From positions 3,633,501 through 3,697,500 of the forward strand of contig CALNXK010000032.1 of assembly GCA_942486035.1 (NCBI GenBank): a DNA stretch of 64,000 nt, written 5' to 3'. The notes below the pieces were generated by a model. That model saw only the letters and a list, made by a program, of their open reading frames with translations. It ran no database searches and was not told the origin of the DNA. Position numbers and translations under genes: made by a program. This document shows positions 11,859-22,700 of the stretch, piece after piece. Every line of letters begins with the position of its first letter. Position 1 is the first letter of the stretch. Source of the DNA: Porites lobata. Lineage: Eukaryota > Cnidaria > Anthozoa > Scleractinia > Poritidae.

Positions 11859-12170
11859 TAGCCTGAGAAAACAGCCGACATTTGGCGACGCTACCACTTG
11901 CTTTCCTGCCAACTGACGTCTGCGAAAAGAGCACAAAATTTCCGTACTGATGACGCGTCACTCCCCATATCTGGGTAGTGCTTCTGATTGGTTGAATCAA
12001 ATTTCCCACGCTGTACGACCAATCAGAAGCACTACCAAGATCTAGCCTACCCAGATCTGGGGAGTGACGCGTCATCAGTACGGAATTTCTGCGTTCGTTT
12101 CTCAGACGTCATTTAGCCGGGGAAACAGTGGTGGCGTCGCCAAATGTCGGCTGTTTCCGGCCTCAGCCTA
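11859..12170. mobile_element. Palindromic MITE, family X, copy 2
   Basis: Ends TAGCCTGAGAAAACAGCCGA and its near complement ending CTCAGCCTA. Flanked by ACGACATT on both sides (11851-11858 and 12172-12179), a likely 8-9 bp target duplication, as made by Mutator-like elements. Internally CAATCAGAAGCACTACC and CCCAGATCTGG recur in both orientations. Same family as 2588-2892. Confidence 0.75.
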
Positions 12171-13940
12171 GACGACATTGCGCATGTCAGACCATTATTC
12201 GTAGGCAATTATTTGCAGGTCACGTGATTGACTTTCGGCCAATGAAAAGGAAAAAAGATTGCTTTGAATGATTAACGACAAATATGACCATAGGTGGTCA
12301 CCTTCATAGTAACAAGCGGTAAATTTTTTCGAGTGTGGGAATTGTTTTAAAACTCTGAAACAATAAGCAGACTCAACACTCAAGCGAAAGATTTTAACAG
12401 TTAGGTCATTTGTCCATCACTAGATCGCTGGAGGAAACAAATAAATATTAAACTCAAATTGTGTCATTTGTAAATGGACTCTTTTTCTGGCCTTTAAAAT
12501 TTTGCTAACATAATTTAAGTTTTGTGGAATTTTATTGAATTACCTCTTAATATTTGGATTGTTTGAGTTTTTGTACATCTTGTAGAACTCAGTCAATAAC
12601 TTGAGGCGTTTCTCATTTTTCAGATCTGACCAGCCAGAAGGAATCTCACTTTTTGTCAAAACTATCCAGCCAGATCAGTCAAATCATAAATAGTATGCAC
12701 GGATATAGTTTTTCGGCAAAAAACTCTTGGAATGAGCGCAGTTCATTTTCGACATTGGACTGGTCCTGTCATGGTCCGTCCGGCCTGCCGTGACTTTTGA
12801 AAGCGCCCTTAGATTCACAGCCGATACCCAAAAAAGTTAATTTCTCGATTAATGCATCAGTCACCTGCGCCCAGCCCCCTCCCCCCCGGCTGACTCCCGG
12901 GCTGACCCCCCGGGATTAGCATTTTTTCTGCCTTGGATGGCAAATTCCCCAAGGGTGGGGACTCTTGAGCTGTCAAATCCCCCGGGGAGGGGACGAAAAA
13001 AGAGGGCAAATGGCCCGTCCTCTGTCAACACTGCAACATTTTTTTATTGATTGCACAGTCAAATAGTGCCATTTTAAGCATTTTAATGAGCAATTTTTTG
13101 TTTCAATTAATGTCTTCCTTTGTAATAGCGCTAGGATTCTAATTATGATGCCACGACGACAGGCACCAGTTGATGGTTTTAGTATATATTGATATAAAAT
13201 TATTGACATTAAGATTAATAGAGCGCTGTAAATTAAAGTTATGTGTTATGAATAGTTTTATAAATATGAAAGGATGTTCTTCAAATAATATCAACAGAAA
13301 TTTGATTCAATAACCAGAAAACGTTGATTCACATCGATAGCTCCAATTTCGCTACGTAATTCTGGCTTGATAAGCAATGAAGAAATACGTACATACATGT
13401 AAAATCGAGAACATGCCTTTACAAAACTCTACAATTTATTCCTGTCCTTGATAGATGAGCCAATCTGCTTTTTTTCCAGTAAAACCCTCTGTGTAGTTAT
13501 ATTTTGGGAGGAAACTAAGTGCGTGTCAAAGCTCGGGAGGAATGGCCCCGGGGTTGGCAAATTCCCGGCCCCCGGGCAGTGCAAAGTTTGCAAATGCCCC
13601 ATCTCCGGAATTGACAAGGCGAGCAAATGCCCCGCAGTAGCCCGTAGATTTTGAGAAATCGTCTTCCGTTAGCACCATTGCTTTTTTCTTCTTGACGCCA
13701 TTTATTATTAAAGAAGGATCTGGAACCGTCTGCCATCTTGGATCCGCTACTTTGAAATAATTAAATGCATCCAATTTTACTTAAAACGCGTGTAAACCGA
13801 GGCAGTCGTGATAGAAAAATTGATCCTTGTATAAAAGGACGCTAAGAAAGCCAAACAATCCGCAAGTTTTAAAATTCTGTGAAATAATTTAAAATTGAAT
13901 CCAGCATCTGCCATTTGGTCATTTCAAATTCATTTTTTGC
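12171..13940. other. Intergenic, no gene recognised
   Basis: Two C/G-rich patches (about 12870-12990 and 13535-13640) share GGCAAATTCCC and CCCGGGG words in opposite sense and may be ends of one decayed element. Sequence from about 13850 to 13940 resembles 21660-21750 (see the duplication entry). Confidence 0.5.
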
Positions 13941-14196
13941 TTAAAGGAGCTATGTCACACACTGCGCATGTGCGCGATGAAGCGTTACATCTTGAAAACG
14001 TTCGCCAACTTTTTCAAGTTCTGCGGGTGATTCAATATCAGGAGTTTATCGTTATTTATCGCAGCCATCCGTTAACAGTTCGCATAGTTAAACGTTAGTT
14101 ACTATTGTACAGCCCTTTTAGAAGGTTCCTGTGTGTTTTTTGTTTCAATGACTCTGATCAACGGCTTATTTGAGGTCAACTGTTTGGAGGTAACAA

Positions 14197-16238
14197 ATGT
14201 CCTCTCATGGCGGTCGCCGATCAGGAAGCGGCCGCAAGAAAATCTTCGCTAGCAACTCAGCGAGGCTTCAGTTCTGGCGTAAGACTCGTAAAAGGATTTC
14301 GTTGGATGGAACACTTTTCTAATCTTGGGTTTCTACGAGGATCAAGTGCGGATACGACAACGATTCCATGTTTGCTGCCCATCTTCTATCGCTCGAGACA
14401 AGAAGAAGGTAAATGCATAAAATGTCTGTTCAATCTGTTTGCTGGCGGTCTTATTTTGAGTTAATCAGTTGTTTTGAATGTATGTATCTATTTTCTTTTA
14501 CAGGGATAGTGCATCTACCGTTTGTAAAAAAGGAGAGAGAGAGGCATCATCCACAAACCAGTTCCTTCCTCAAAACGAAGCCACATTGAAGGTGAGACTG
14601 CAGCTGTACTTGATTCTAGATTGAATAAATGTCTTCACATTACTATTATTTTGCGGCCCTCCAGAAAATTATCCTGGAACCAAAGCTTCTTAACAGTTTT
14701 AAATATTATGTGCGATTCAGGTAAAATACCAAACCTTGGTAATGATTGTTTTTCCTGAGAAATTATTAGTTATTGAGACAACATTCTTGCCAATAAATGT
14801 GACACTGGCTGAGAGGCAACCCTTATGTCTAATCTTTGGCTCTCAAGATGTGGGAGCTTATTTACTTAGGATATTACTACCAACTAAATAAAACCAGTTC
14901 TTGGCATGTTGATATTCAATTTTTTTTTTAATTTTAATTTTTAATATTTTTAATTTTTAATTTTTAATATATTCATTGATTGATAAATTTTTTGATTGAT
15001 TCATTTATTGATCAATTTTTAATTAAGCATTGAATAGAGTCATCCAAGATAATGCACATTGTTTTTCCAGTTTTTCATAATTTATTGCAGTTCCTGTGGT
15101 GTCTCTGGAGACTTTTATTGAGTCATACAATGTATCGCAGTTCTTTGCAGTTACTTGGAGAATAGAAATTGGTCATTAAAAAGGAGACTGCATACTAATC
15201 CTAGTAGCATTTCCATTCATTTCCATGGCAATAATGCCTTGCATGCATTATATTACAATAAATTTTTCATGGTTAGTGGTTCTTTTACCTTTGATTGCAG
15301 ACACACAGGCAAACTCAAGTGTGCCAACAGCCTTTCACTGGTTTATACTTCAAAACGATGCTCTTACAGGTTTGTTTATTATGTTAACGCCTGTGAAACG
15401 AGGAAAATTTGACACTTCGTCAAATGTCATGCGAGACCTTTTTGATCCAGTTGAACTAATAATAATATATAGACAATGTACATGTAAACATGACAAGAAA
15501 GAATCCCACCTGGCATGCTGCAACCAGCTAGCTATTAAAGCGTGGCAGTTTTATGGTTCAAAACCAGTGACTGGTAAGATCAAGTCTAGAACCTAACCTA
15601 CCAGATTGGGATTCAGCTGCACTTACTACTCAGCAATAAAGGGAAGAATTTCCAAAATTTGAAACGACTTGTATTGAGACTGATTTTACAATGCAGATTA
15701 TGAAACAAAAATAATAAAGGGACTGTGAATAGTAATCTTTTTGTTATCATACTTGTGTTACAGTAACAAAGTTCACAAAGCATGCAAACAGCTTGCAGCC
15801 ATTTATTGGAATTTCCATATGAACCTTGAAGCAGCAACAACAAAAGCAGGAGAGCAGATAGTAACCAGAAAGTACAATCAGCGAACAAATGATTGGGACG
15901 TGAAAATTATCACAGTCAAGAAAACGCTTGAGTACATTCCAGTGATGATGGTGAAGATTTTTAACATGAGAAAAGAAGATACTGATAGTGTTACGAGGCG
16001 GCTGTCTTTGAATGAAAGCGACCCTGCTTTGCTGGCTCTCACCATCGCTGAAAAACAGGCACCCCCTTCAAAGGAACTTTTTATGGCACGTAAGAGCAGA
16101 TTTCAATCTGGTACTGAAGATCATTCAGAGAATTCCTCAAGTAGTAATAAAAATTCAAAGAGGACAGACGGAAAATTGTTGTTGCTCAAAATATCTAAAA
16201 CTAAGTTGGAACTTTTCATCAGTAGGATATTGCCCTAA
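14197..16238 (+). pseudogene. Transposase-like gene of the TTAA element, broken
   Basis: Phase-consistent exons: 14197-14408 (starts MSSHGGRRSGSGRKKIF) and 14504-14591; then 15301-15369 (HTGKLKCANSLSL) joined in frame to 15764-16238 (NKVHKACKQLAAIYW). The first exon carries an in-frame TAA at 14320-14322, after which the same frame continues sensibly (DSMFAAHLLSLETRRR), so the stop is a disabling mutation or a sequencing error. No catalytic core is seen in 14592-15300, where the middle of a normal protein would be expected; the copy looks internally deleted. Basic N-terminus and Cys/His-bearing C-terminal half suit a DNA-binding transposase. Identity is inferred from TIR context and recalled family patterns. 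Confidence 0.55.
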
Positions 16239-17580
16239 AGGCTGAAATGTGTCTTTTTCAATCGTCTTGCTGACTTTGCTGTAATTGCTGATAATGGGTA
16301 ATTTGTTCATGTTTATTTATAAGTTGAAAGGTTATTAATTTTTCTTTTGTTTTGGGGGGTATGTTAAAATGAATGATTATGTGATTGCAATTTTGCACCG
16401 AGGATAGCCTGAGTGGCTCGGCCACTACAGATGTTTAAGTCAGTCACTGACTTAACAGTCCTTATTAACACCAACAAGTTTAGATGTACGAAATAAAATG
16501 GTACAAATAATGTTTGCATACTTTACGTACATGTACAGAGTGCAAAGAAAGTCAGTTTCACAGCTTCGGGGAAGCTGAAGGTAGCATTTAGTAGCCCAGA
16601 TGTCATTTCAACTAGCCCCAACACTTTTGGTGAGCAGAATTGATTTAACACTGTTATTCTGTCATGTGAATTCCTCAAAAAACTTGACTTACCCATAGGC
16701 CCTGGGCTATGGGACACTACTTTCTTTGCAGGCTACTGTATTATAGTACAAAGAACTACAATGAAGGAGAAAAGAACTTGGGACTGTGTGAAAAAGCCCT
16801 TCCAAGTAACTGTTACATAGGACTCTGCTCCTAATGACAATTTTTTGATCAGCTTTGGGCTAATTCCGTCATCCCCCCACTCCCCCCCCAGCAATGTTGT
16901 GGCCAAATAAAGCAGTCAATTCCACCCATTTGCTCAAAATTCAACTTTATTTGGGGTGGGAGGGGAGAGGGTTTGCTAGTTTTACTAATATCACTGAAAA
17001 GGTCCCAACACTTTTGACCTCCATTGTAGATGACATTTTCTAACAACAATTTCATTGCATTGTTATTTTTGAAATCAGTTCATGAAACAACCACAACTAA
17101 GTTGATTGCAAATTTTGTAAATCATAACTTAACCTGAATTTCAGACGATTACTTCGAGTCATCTCCTCTCAGCAATCGTCTGAAATTCAAGCTGATGTAA
17201 CACTTTGATTTCTTTACTTCACAAAATGATGTAAATGTCTTACAATAAAAGCATAACATTGTAACAAACTAAAGGAGTGGATCAAGAAAAATAATCTATA
17301 ATCCCCTGAGTGAAGGTTTTTAGGTTTTCCCCCTACTCTCTTTTTAAAATTTGGCCTTTACAACCACCCTCCAAATGAAATAAGCCTATTATTGACCTTT
17401 CTTGGGGTGGAAATGGATATGTTATGGAAACATGAAAAAGATGGTTGCCGACTCCGTTCATGACTTAGAAATAACAAAATATTATAATAAAGTTCTGAAG
17501 AACTAGAGAAAGAACAAACTGGGGAAATACAAGTCTAGCTATTCTCGTGAGATGCAGAACACAGTTCCATGGTGGTTGTC

Positions 17581-18587
17581 TCATTCGGGTCTGTACCCCA
17601 TGTACACACCTGTCTGCGAAGGATAATGTCTGCGCACAGTTTTGACCACACACGAAGGACAGACCTTTCTGTTACCCTTCCCTAGATGTCCATAACGATC
17701 AAGAATAAATTGCCTGTATGCAGCCTTCCTGAAGGCCCTTGTACTGTTATCATCACTGTGCTGCTGCTCGATTTCTAACACATCTGGGTCGAGACAAAGC
17801 TTGCTGAACCTTGCAAATGTTGTAACACATCTTCTCTGACCACAACAATACAAAAACTACATTTACACCAGGGAAGTGAGTTTGATGCAGCAGAAGGGTT
17901 AGGTGCTGGTCCCGCAACTGCTGAAGCATGTTGGCTATCAGTGGATTCAGACTCCTGTGGGGTTTCTCTGTACACATCAAAATGCTCACTCTCAGTGTCA
18001 CTATCATTGTCATCGTCCATAATTAGCAGACTATGTATGTAGTCCATGCTCCCTAATCCACATTGTAGACTTCTGACACACAGTTTGTGCACCATTGGCT
18101 CATCCAAAGTTTGAATACAGTCCTGTCAAAGAGAGGTAAAATATCAGGAAAACAAACAATAGTGTATATTTTTGTTCAGTATAATGACTACATTTGTAGA
18201 GGAGAAGTGTGACACTAAAATGTAGACTGACAAGGTATACTGCCATACCAAAAAAAACAATCGGTGAGCATTTATCCAAAAATATATTAACACAGTACAG
18301 GACCTCATAATAATTCTGCAGGACAGATCGTGGGGATTACAGCACATTTCCTTTGCTAAAACAACAAACGTTTTCTCTCCAAAGATTGCAAATTTGCACC
18401 TCTTTCAAGAAATTTGTATAAAAATCAACAATAGATCCAACATTTTATCAACCTTTCGAGAACAGATTACCTTGTTTCGACACGGCTTTGACTGAGACCC
18501 ACATTTACAGTCCTGCCCACATGACACTTCAGTACTTGTTCTTTTTGTCGAGCAAGTGCTCTTGCATGTGCAGTAAATACGATTCGG
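17581..18587 (-). pseudogene. Cys-rich and P2X7 C-terminal-like domain protein, frameshifted
   Basis: Minus-strand exons 18587-18471 and 18122-17581 join in phase 0; the 5' coding exon is not settled (a candidate starting at 18783 joins out of phase). Exon one has a CXC-like Cys cluster (YCTCKSTCSTKR ... CGQDCKCG). Exon two has an acidic Ser-rich linker, then WCKCSFC, and in a shifted frame YCCGQRRC, followed by TRAFRKAAYRQFIL, HLGKGNRKVCPSCVV and a C-terminal Tyr-Pro-Ser block. This order is the zinc-binding signature of the P2X7 receptor cytoplasmic domain, here without any channel. The frame changes between WCKCSFC and YCCGQ (about 17853-17870), so this copy is probably dead. It converges on the transposase within one transposon. 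Confidence 0.7.
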
Positions 18588-19186
18588 CTACAAAAGAGAA
18601 CATACACGACAAGTTTGTCAAGACTAGTATTCTTAAATGTTGCCCAAAATAAGAAAAACTCTCAGGAAATCTCCGTACTGGAGACATTGTGACATGGCGA
18701 TCTATCGATAGATAGGAAGCGATTACTAACCTGACTAGAATCGTGCGCCTCCGTGGCTTACTAAAACGGCGAAAGACTGACATGGTATTGTAGTTTCTCT
18801 TTAAGTCCTCAAAAGATGTAGAAAATAGAGGTTTGCTGCCAAAAATCGACCAGGTTTGTTAAATCCAATATGGCGGAAAGTTGAGAAAATCAGCAGAACA
18901 GCCTAAAACGCTGCACATGCGCAGGTCGTGACATAGCTCCTTTAAATCAGTCACTAAACAGCATGGATTACACAAACAGTTATAATAAATTTAATGAAAC
19001 ATCGGTAAATTGGAAACAACCTCATTCTTCCTTCTTCAACAGTGGCTACTAAACTGCAGCCGACCAATCTGGACACAATTTAAAGTAATGCTCTTAATCA
19101 ATGAGTAAAAATAGTAATAAATCCAGGCTTTTTTTTTTTTTGTAATAAGTAATAAAATGTTGGAAAAACACGGCTGTCAAAATTCG

Positions 19187-19200
19187 GTTGCCATGGCAAC
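19187..19200. promoter_or_regulatory. Candidate RFX X-box upstream of gene A
   Basis: GTTGCCATGGCAAC is a perfect 14-bp palindrome matching the RFX transcription factor consensus. It lies about 600 bp before the gene A start codon. Activity is inferred from the motif alone. Confidence 0.5.
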
Positions 19201-19796
19201 GTTTATGTTGACGTACACGTCAAGACGACTTCAAAATTTTAAGGAAAAGTGGCTAAGTTTGGTGGTGATAAGTCGACTTGTTTTTAAGTCAGTAAGCTTT
19301 TCGAGAGGGGAGGGGTGTGTGGTGATAGTCGGAGGCTTAAGATTTCTTTTGGAAGACACTTTTATTATTAGTATTGTCTTTTCAGAAGCGTTTTAATCAG
19401 ATAATAAAAAAACACTATCGTAAATTTTAGCATATTTCACCAACTATCTCACCATCAAATTCGTTTTCTCCTTGCATTTCGCTCTAAAATTAATCGTTAA
19501 AAGAACAAGGGATTTATCTTTGTAATTAGCGAACACCACAACTTTATGTATACTGCATAATTTTGTTTTTGTTTTTGTTTTTTTCATCTGGACCATTAAC
19601 AGTGGGTAAGCCAAGTTTCGAGGAAAGACGCCCTTGTAAGTCATTGCATTTTCCAAATGCTGAAGGTCAAATTCCACATTCTGAACGATCATCAGATGAA
19701 ACATTCGATTTATAAGCGGCTTAAAATTACAGGAAGCACCACAGCGTGTTGTTTTCCTCAAGCACGTACATTTTACAACACTTATTTGACAACTAG

Positions 19797-22700
19797 ATGT
19801 CTTCGAAAGGTACCACCGTTCCAGTAAACTTCGGAACAGCTCTGTCTGTTCTCTGTTTACTTCTTTATTCTGCGGGATTTATTAGGGTCGAGGTGAAGTT
19901 TAATGATCACGAAGAAAGGCTGTTGGCTGTCGAGGAAGTCATTTCTCAAATGACGAAGCATAGAAAGGCGGTCACCTCAGCTGGAGGTAAAGTTTAACGA
20001 TATTTTTGTCTCTTAACAAGTTAACCCATTAGCGCTAGCTCCTTTCAAATTCATCGCATTTAATTGAAACGAGGGAGCGTTTGGTGTGGGTGGTGTGCAC
20101 TCGTTCCCTACGGAATGGCGTGTCAACTTTTTGCGGGCCATTGCTATCAACTGTCACGTATATTGTTATTAAATCGAGACGCAAGAGACGATGGCTTACG
20201 GAAACAAACTTGCACGTTGAAAAAGAAAGCTCCGCAAAATTGCAAGCGATGCGAAAATATCTTGGCCCCAATTGTTCAAAATAAATCTGTAGATCCGAGG
20301 GACAACGCAATTGTTTCCCTACTCTGCTGGGGGGTCCTGCTGGACAGTTATCAATTGCGGCGCGTAACGTAAGTTTGAACACGTGTTTAAACATCTAGGC
20401 CCTGGAGTAGTACTCTTAATAATGTATGGAATTTTAATTCTATTCTCTCTTGGTTTTGCTCATGAAACTGATATTTTCCTTGTATAAATGGCGGCTACAG
20501 GCAGGTATTTAGGGTTTTTTTTAATACTCCACTTTACCAGATTTATGGCAATGTGTTTGTCAGTAAGCACTTCTAAATAAATCGATAACTGCGTTTAATT
20601 TTTTTCCCCATTAGCCATGGGAAATTCAATGCTCCTAAAGAAACCAAGGCACAAGGAGGAAAGTACCAATGAGAAACTGCGTAGAGTTGCGCGGCATATC
20701 ACAAATAACCAACCATTTAATACGTCAGCTAACATGAAGCAGGTCTTAGAAGATGTTGTAACCTCGAGCTTTAAGAAGATATGTCAAAACACTGGAACCT
20801 GGAACGTTTGCCCGCGTGGACTGACGGGACCTCCTGGGAGAGATGGACCCAAAGGCGACAAAGGGAACCAGGGGAGGAGGGGTAAAAAAGGAATAATGGG
20901 ACAGTCTGGCAGAAGTGGAAAACAAGGAATTATGGGGCCACCAGGAATAAGGGGAGAAAAAGGAGTGAAAGGTGATATTGGTGCACAGGGTGTTCCAGGA
21001 ATGAAAGGCGAACCGGGAGAATCCATTTCCGCTCCAAAAGTGACAGTTTCGTCTTCTCATCTGACAGTAAACGAGAGTAACACTGCGGTTTTACTGTGTT
21101 CTGTTTCGGGAAATCCCGTCCCACAACTGGCTTGGTCACGTGTAGGCGGCGTGTTGCCTAGCAACCGAACAAAGGTCTCCTCAGAAGGTCTGCTGCAGAT
21201 TAATAAAGTGCGACTCGAGGACGCTGGGGCATACAAGTGCGTGGCGCGAAATATTCTGGGAAGGGAAGAAAAACGTGCGAGTCTGGTTGTAGAAAGTAAG
21301 CAGTAACCGATTGTTAAGACGAAGTGATTAGCGTACGTGTACGTTCTAGTCATTTCTACGGTCCATTAAAGAAAGCGGCTTTTTGTGCCAGTTTTGCTGC
21401 CATTTCGGCGGATTTCACGGTGATTTCTCGCAGCAAAACTGAATTCATACGCGGCCCTATTTAGACCTGGCTTTCCAGCGACCGAAGGAGGCTTCGCAGG
21501 TGTCCCCTTTATAACTTCAAAACCGCTTATGCTACGGTCACCAAAATTACAGAGAATAACGTGCTCGTCATTTCCAACGCCGAGGCATAACTTGGCTGAC
21601 ACAATGACGTTCAATTTATTAGCAGAATGCAAAAGAAATTAAGAACTGTGGAAAAAAGGATGTTTAGGAAACAACAAGTTCATCAAGTTATAAAATTCCG
21701 GGGGTAATTTAGACTAAAAAAAAAAAATAGAATTGGTCATTTTAAATTCTCTCTTTTTAATTATCTCAATTCAGTCATTAAAAAGCCTGCATTACAATAA
21801 CAGCTATAATAACTTTGATTAAAAAAATATAGCTAAATTAACTGTAATGTTATAGCAGGAGCCGATTACAATCGGCTCCTGGCTAGTAAAGATAGAAATA
21901 AATCCTATTTATAGGAAAAATTAAGCAAAATTTTGGAAAACCAGGCTGCGAAGACTCGGTTGCCATGGCAACATCAATGTTAAGGATCACGTCACGACGA
22001 CTCAAAAAATGTTCCCAGAAATTGATGCATCTTTTCCAGTCGCAAGGGGGGATTTAAAAGCTCCCTCAGGTTGAATAGGGTTAAGAATGTTGATTTTTTA
22101 TGTGGTTTATCTATAATCTTCTGCACGATGTTTAACAAAAACATGGAGCTGACGTGATAATTGATGACATGGCATGCACACTGTCTTTTCTATGAATAAT
22201 TAATTTGCCTGTGTAAACGAATCATAAAGTCAACCTTTTGAAGTTTTTAGTTTATTTCAATTACAGTTTTCCTTTTAAACTTTTTATTTCACTTAGTGAA
22301 TAATAAAAGATTGACCAAAAGTTGCACAAAACAAAACGACAACAATGAGTTTTTGTTCCTTTGTATAACAGCTCGTTGTGAGTAAAATTTGGTTTAGCTT
22401 TGGTCTTCTGTGACGTCTTTGTTTAATTTCTTATTTATATTATTTTGTTTTGTATGTCTGTCTCTCCAGGTCAACCTAAGATATCCTTGTCATTTGGCCC
22501 ATCTCATGTTATTAAGGGCAAAAACATTACCTTACCGGTATGTTACGTGACTGGCTTCCCGTCACCAAAGATCACTTGGCGTAAAAATCCTGGAAACCTG
22601 GTGCAAGCAAGAACTCTTCAGAAAGATGGACGATTGTCGATAAAAAATGCTCAAAAAAGTGATTCTGGTCTGTACAAATGCGAAGCTTCAAATAACCTAG

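Larger units (their letters stand above)
13945..18941. mobile_element. TTAA-flanked DNA transposon, Kolobok-like
   Basis: Terminal inverted repeats of about 29 bp: AGGAGCTATGTCAC then CTGCGCATGTGC at the left, and the same sequence inverted at the right, differing only in a short block between the two parts. TTAA is duplicated at 13941-13944 and 18942-18945. About 5 kb long. Inside are a (+) transposase-like gene remnant and a convergent (-) gene with a P2X7 C-terminal-like domain. TTAA duplication is shared by piggyBac and Kolobok; the C-terminal protein block RHTGKL...ANSLSL...KR resembles what I recall of Kolobok-type proteins, so Kolobok is preferred but not proven. Confidence 0.8.
13850..19260. 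repeat. Duplicated segment A, split by the 5-kb transposon
   Basis: Sequence left of the transposon (about 13850-13940, including CATTTGGTCATTTCAAATTC) and right of it (18946-19260, including TCAGTCACTAAACAGC and TCGGTTGCCATGGCAACG) together match, in the same order, about 21670-22030. The paralogue has no transposon between the two parts. Confidence 0.65.

Noticed and set aside
18733..18783. MSVFRRFSKPRRRTILV as first exon of the (-) P2X7-like gene
   Set aside because: Its donor leaves phase 2 while the next exon needs phase 0, so the join would shift the Cys cluster out of frame.
20746..21060. Long minus-strand frames opposite the collagen-Ig exon of gene A (also 56338-56778 in gene C)
   Set aside because: Antisense shadow of the Gly-X-Y repeats, which read as Pro-rich frames on the other strand.
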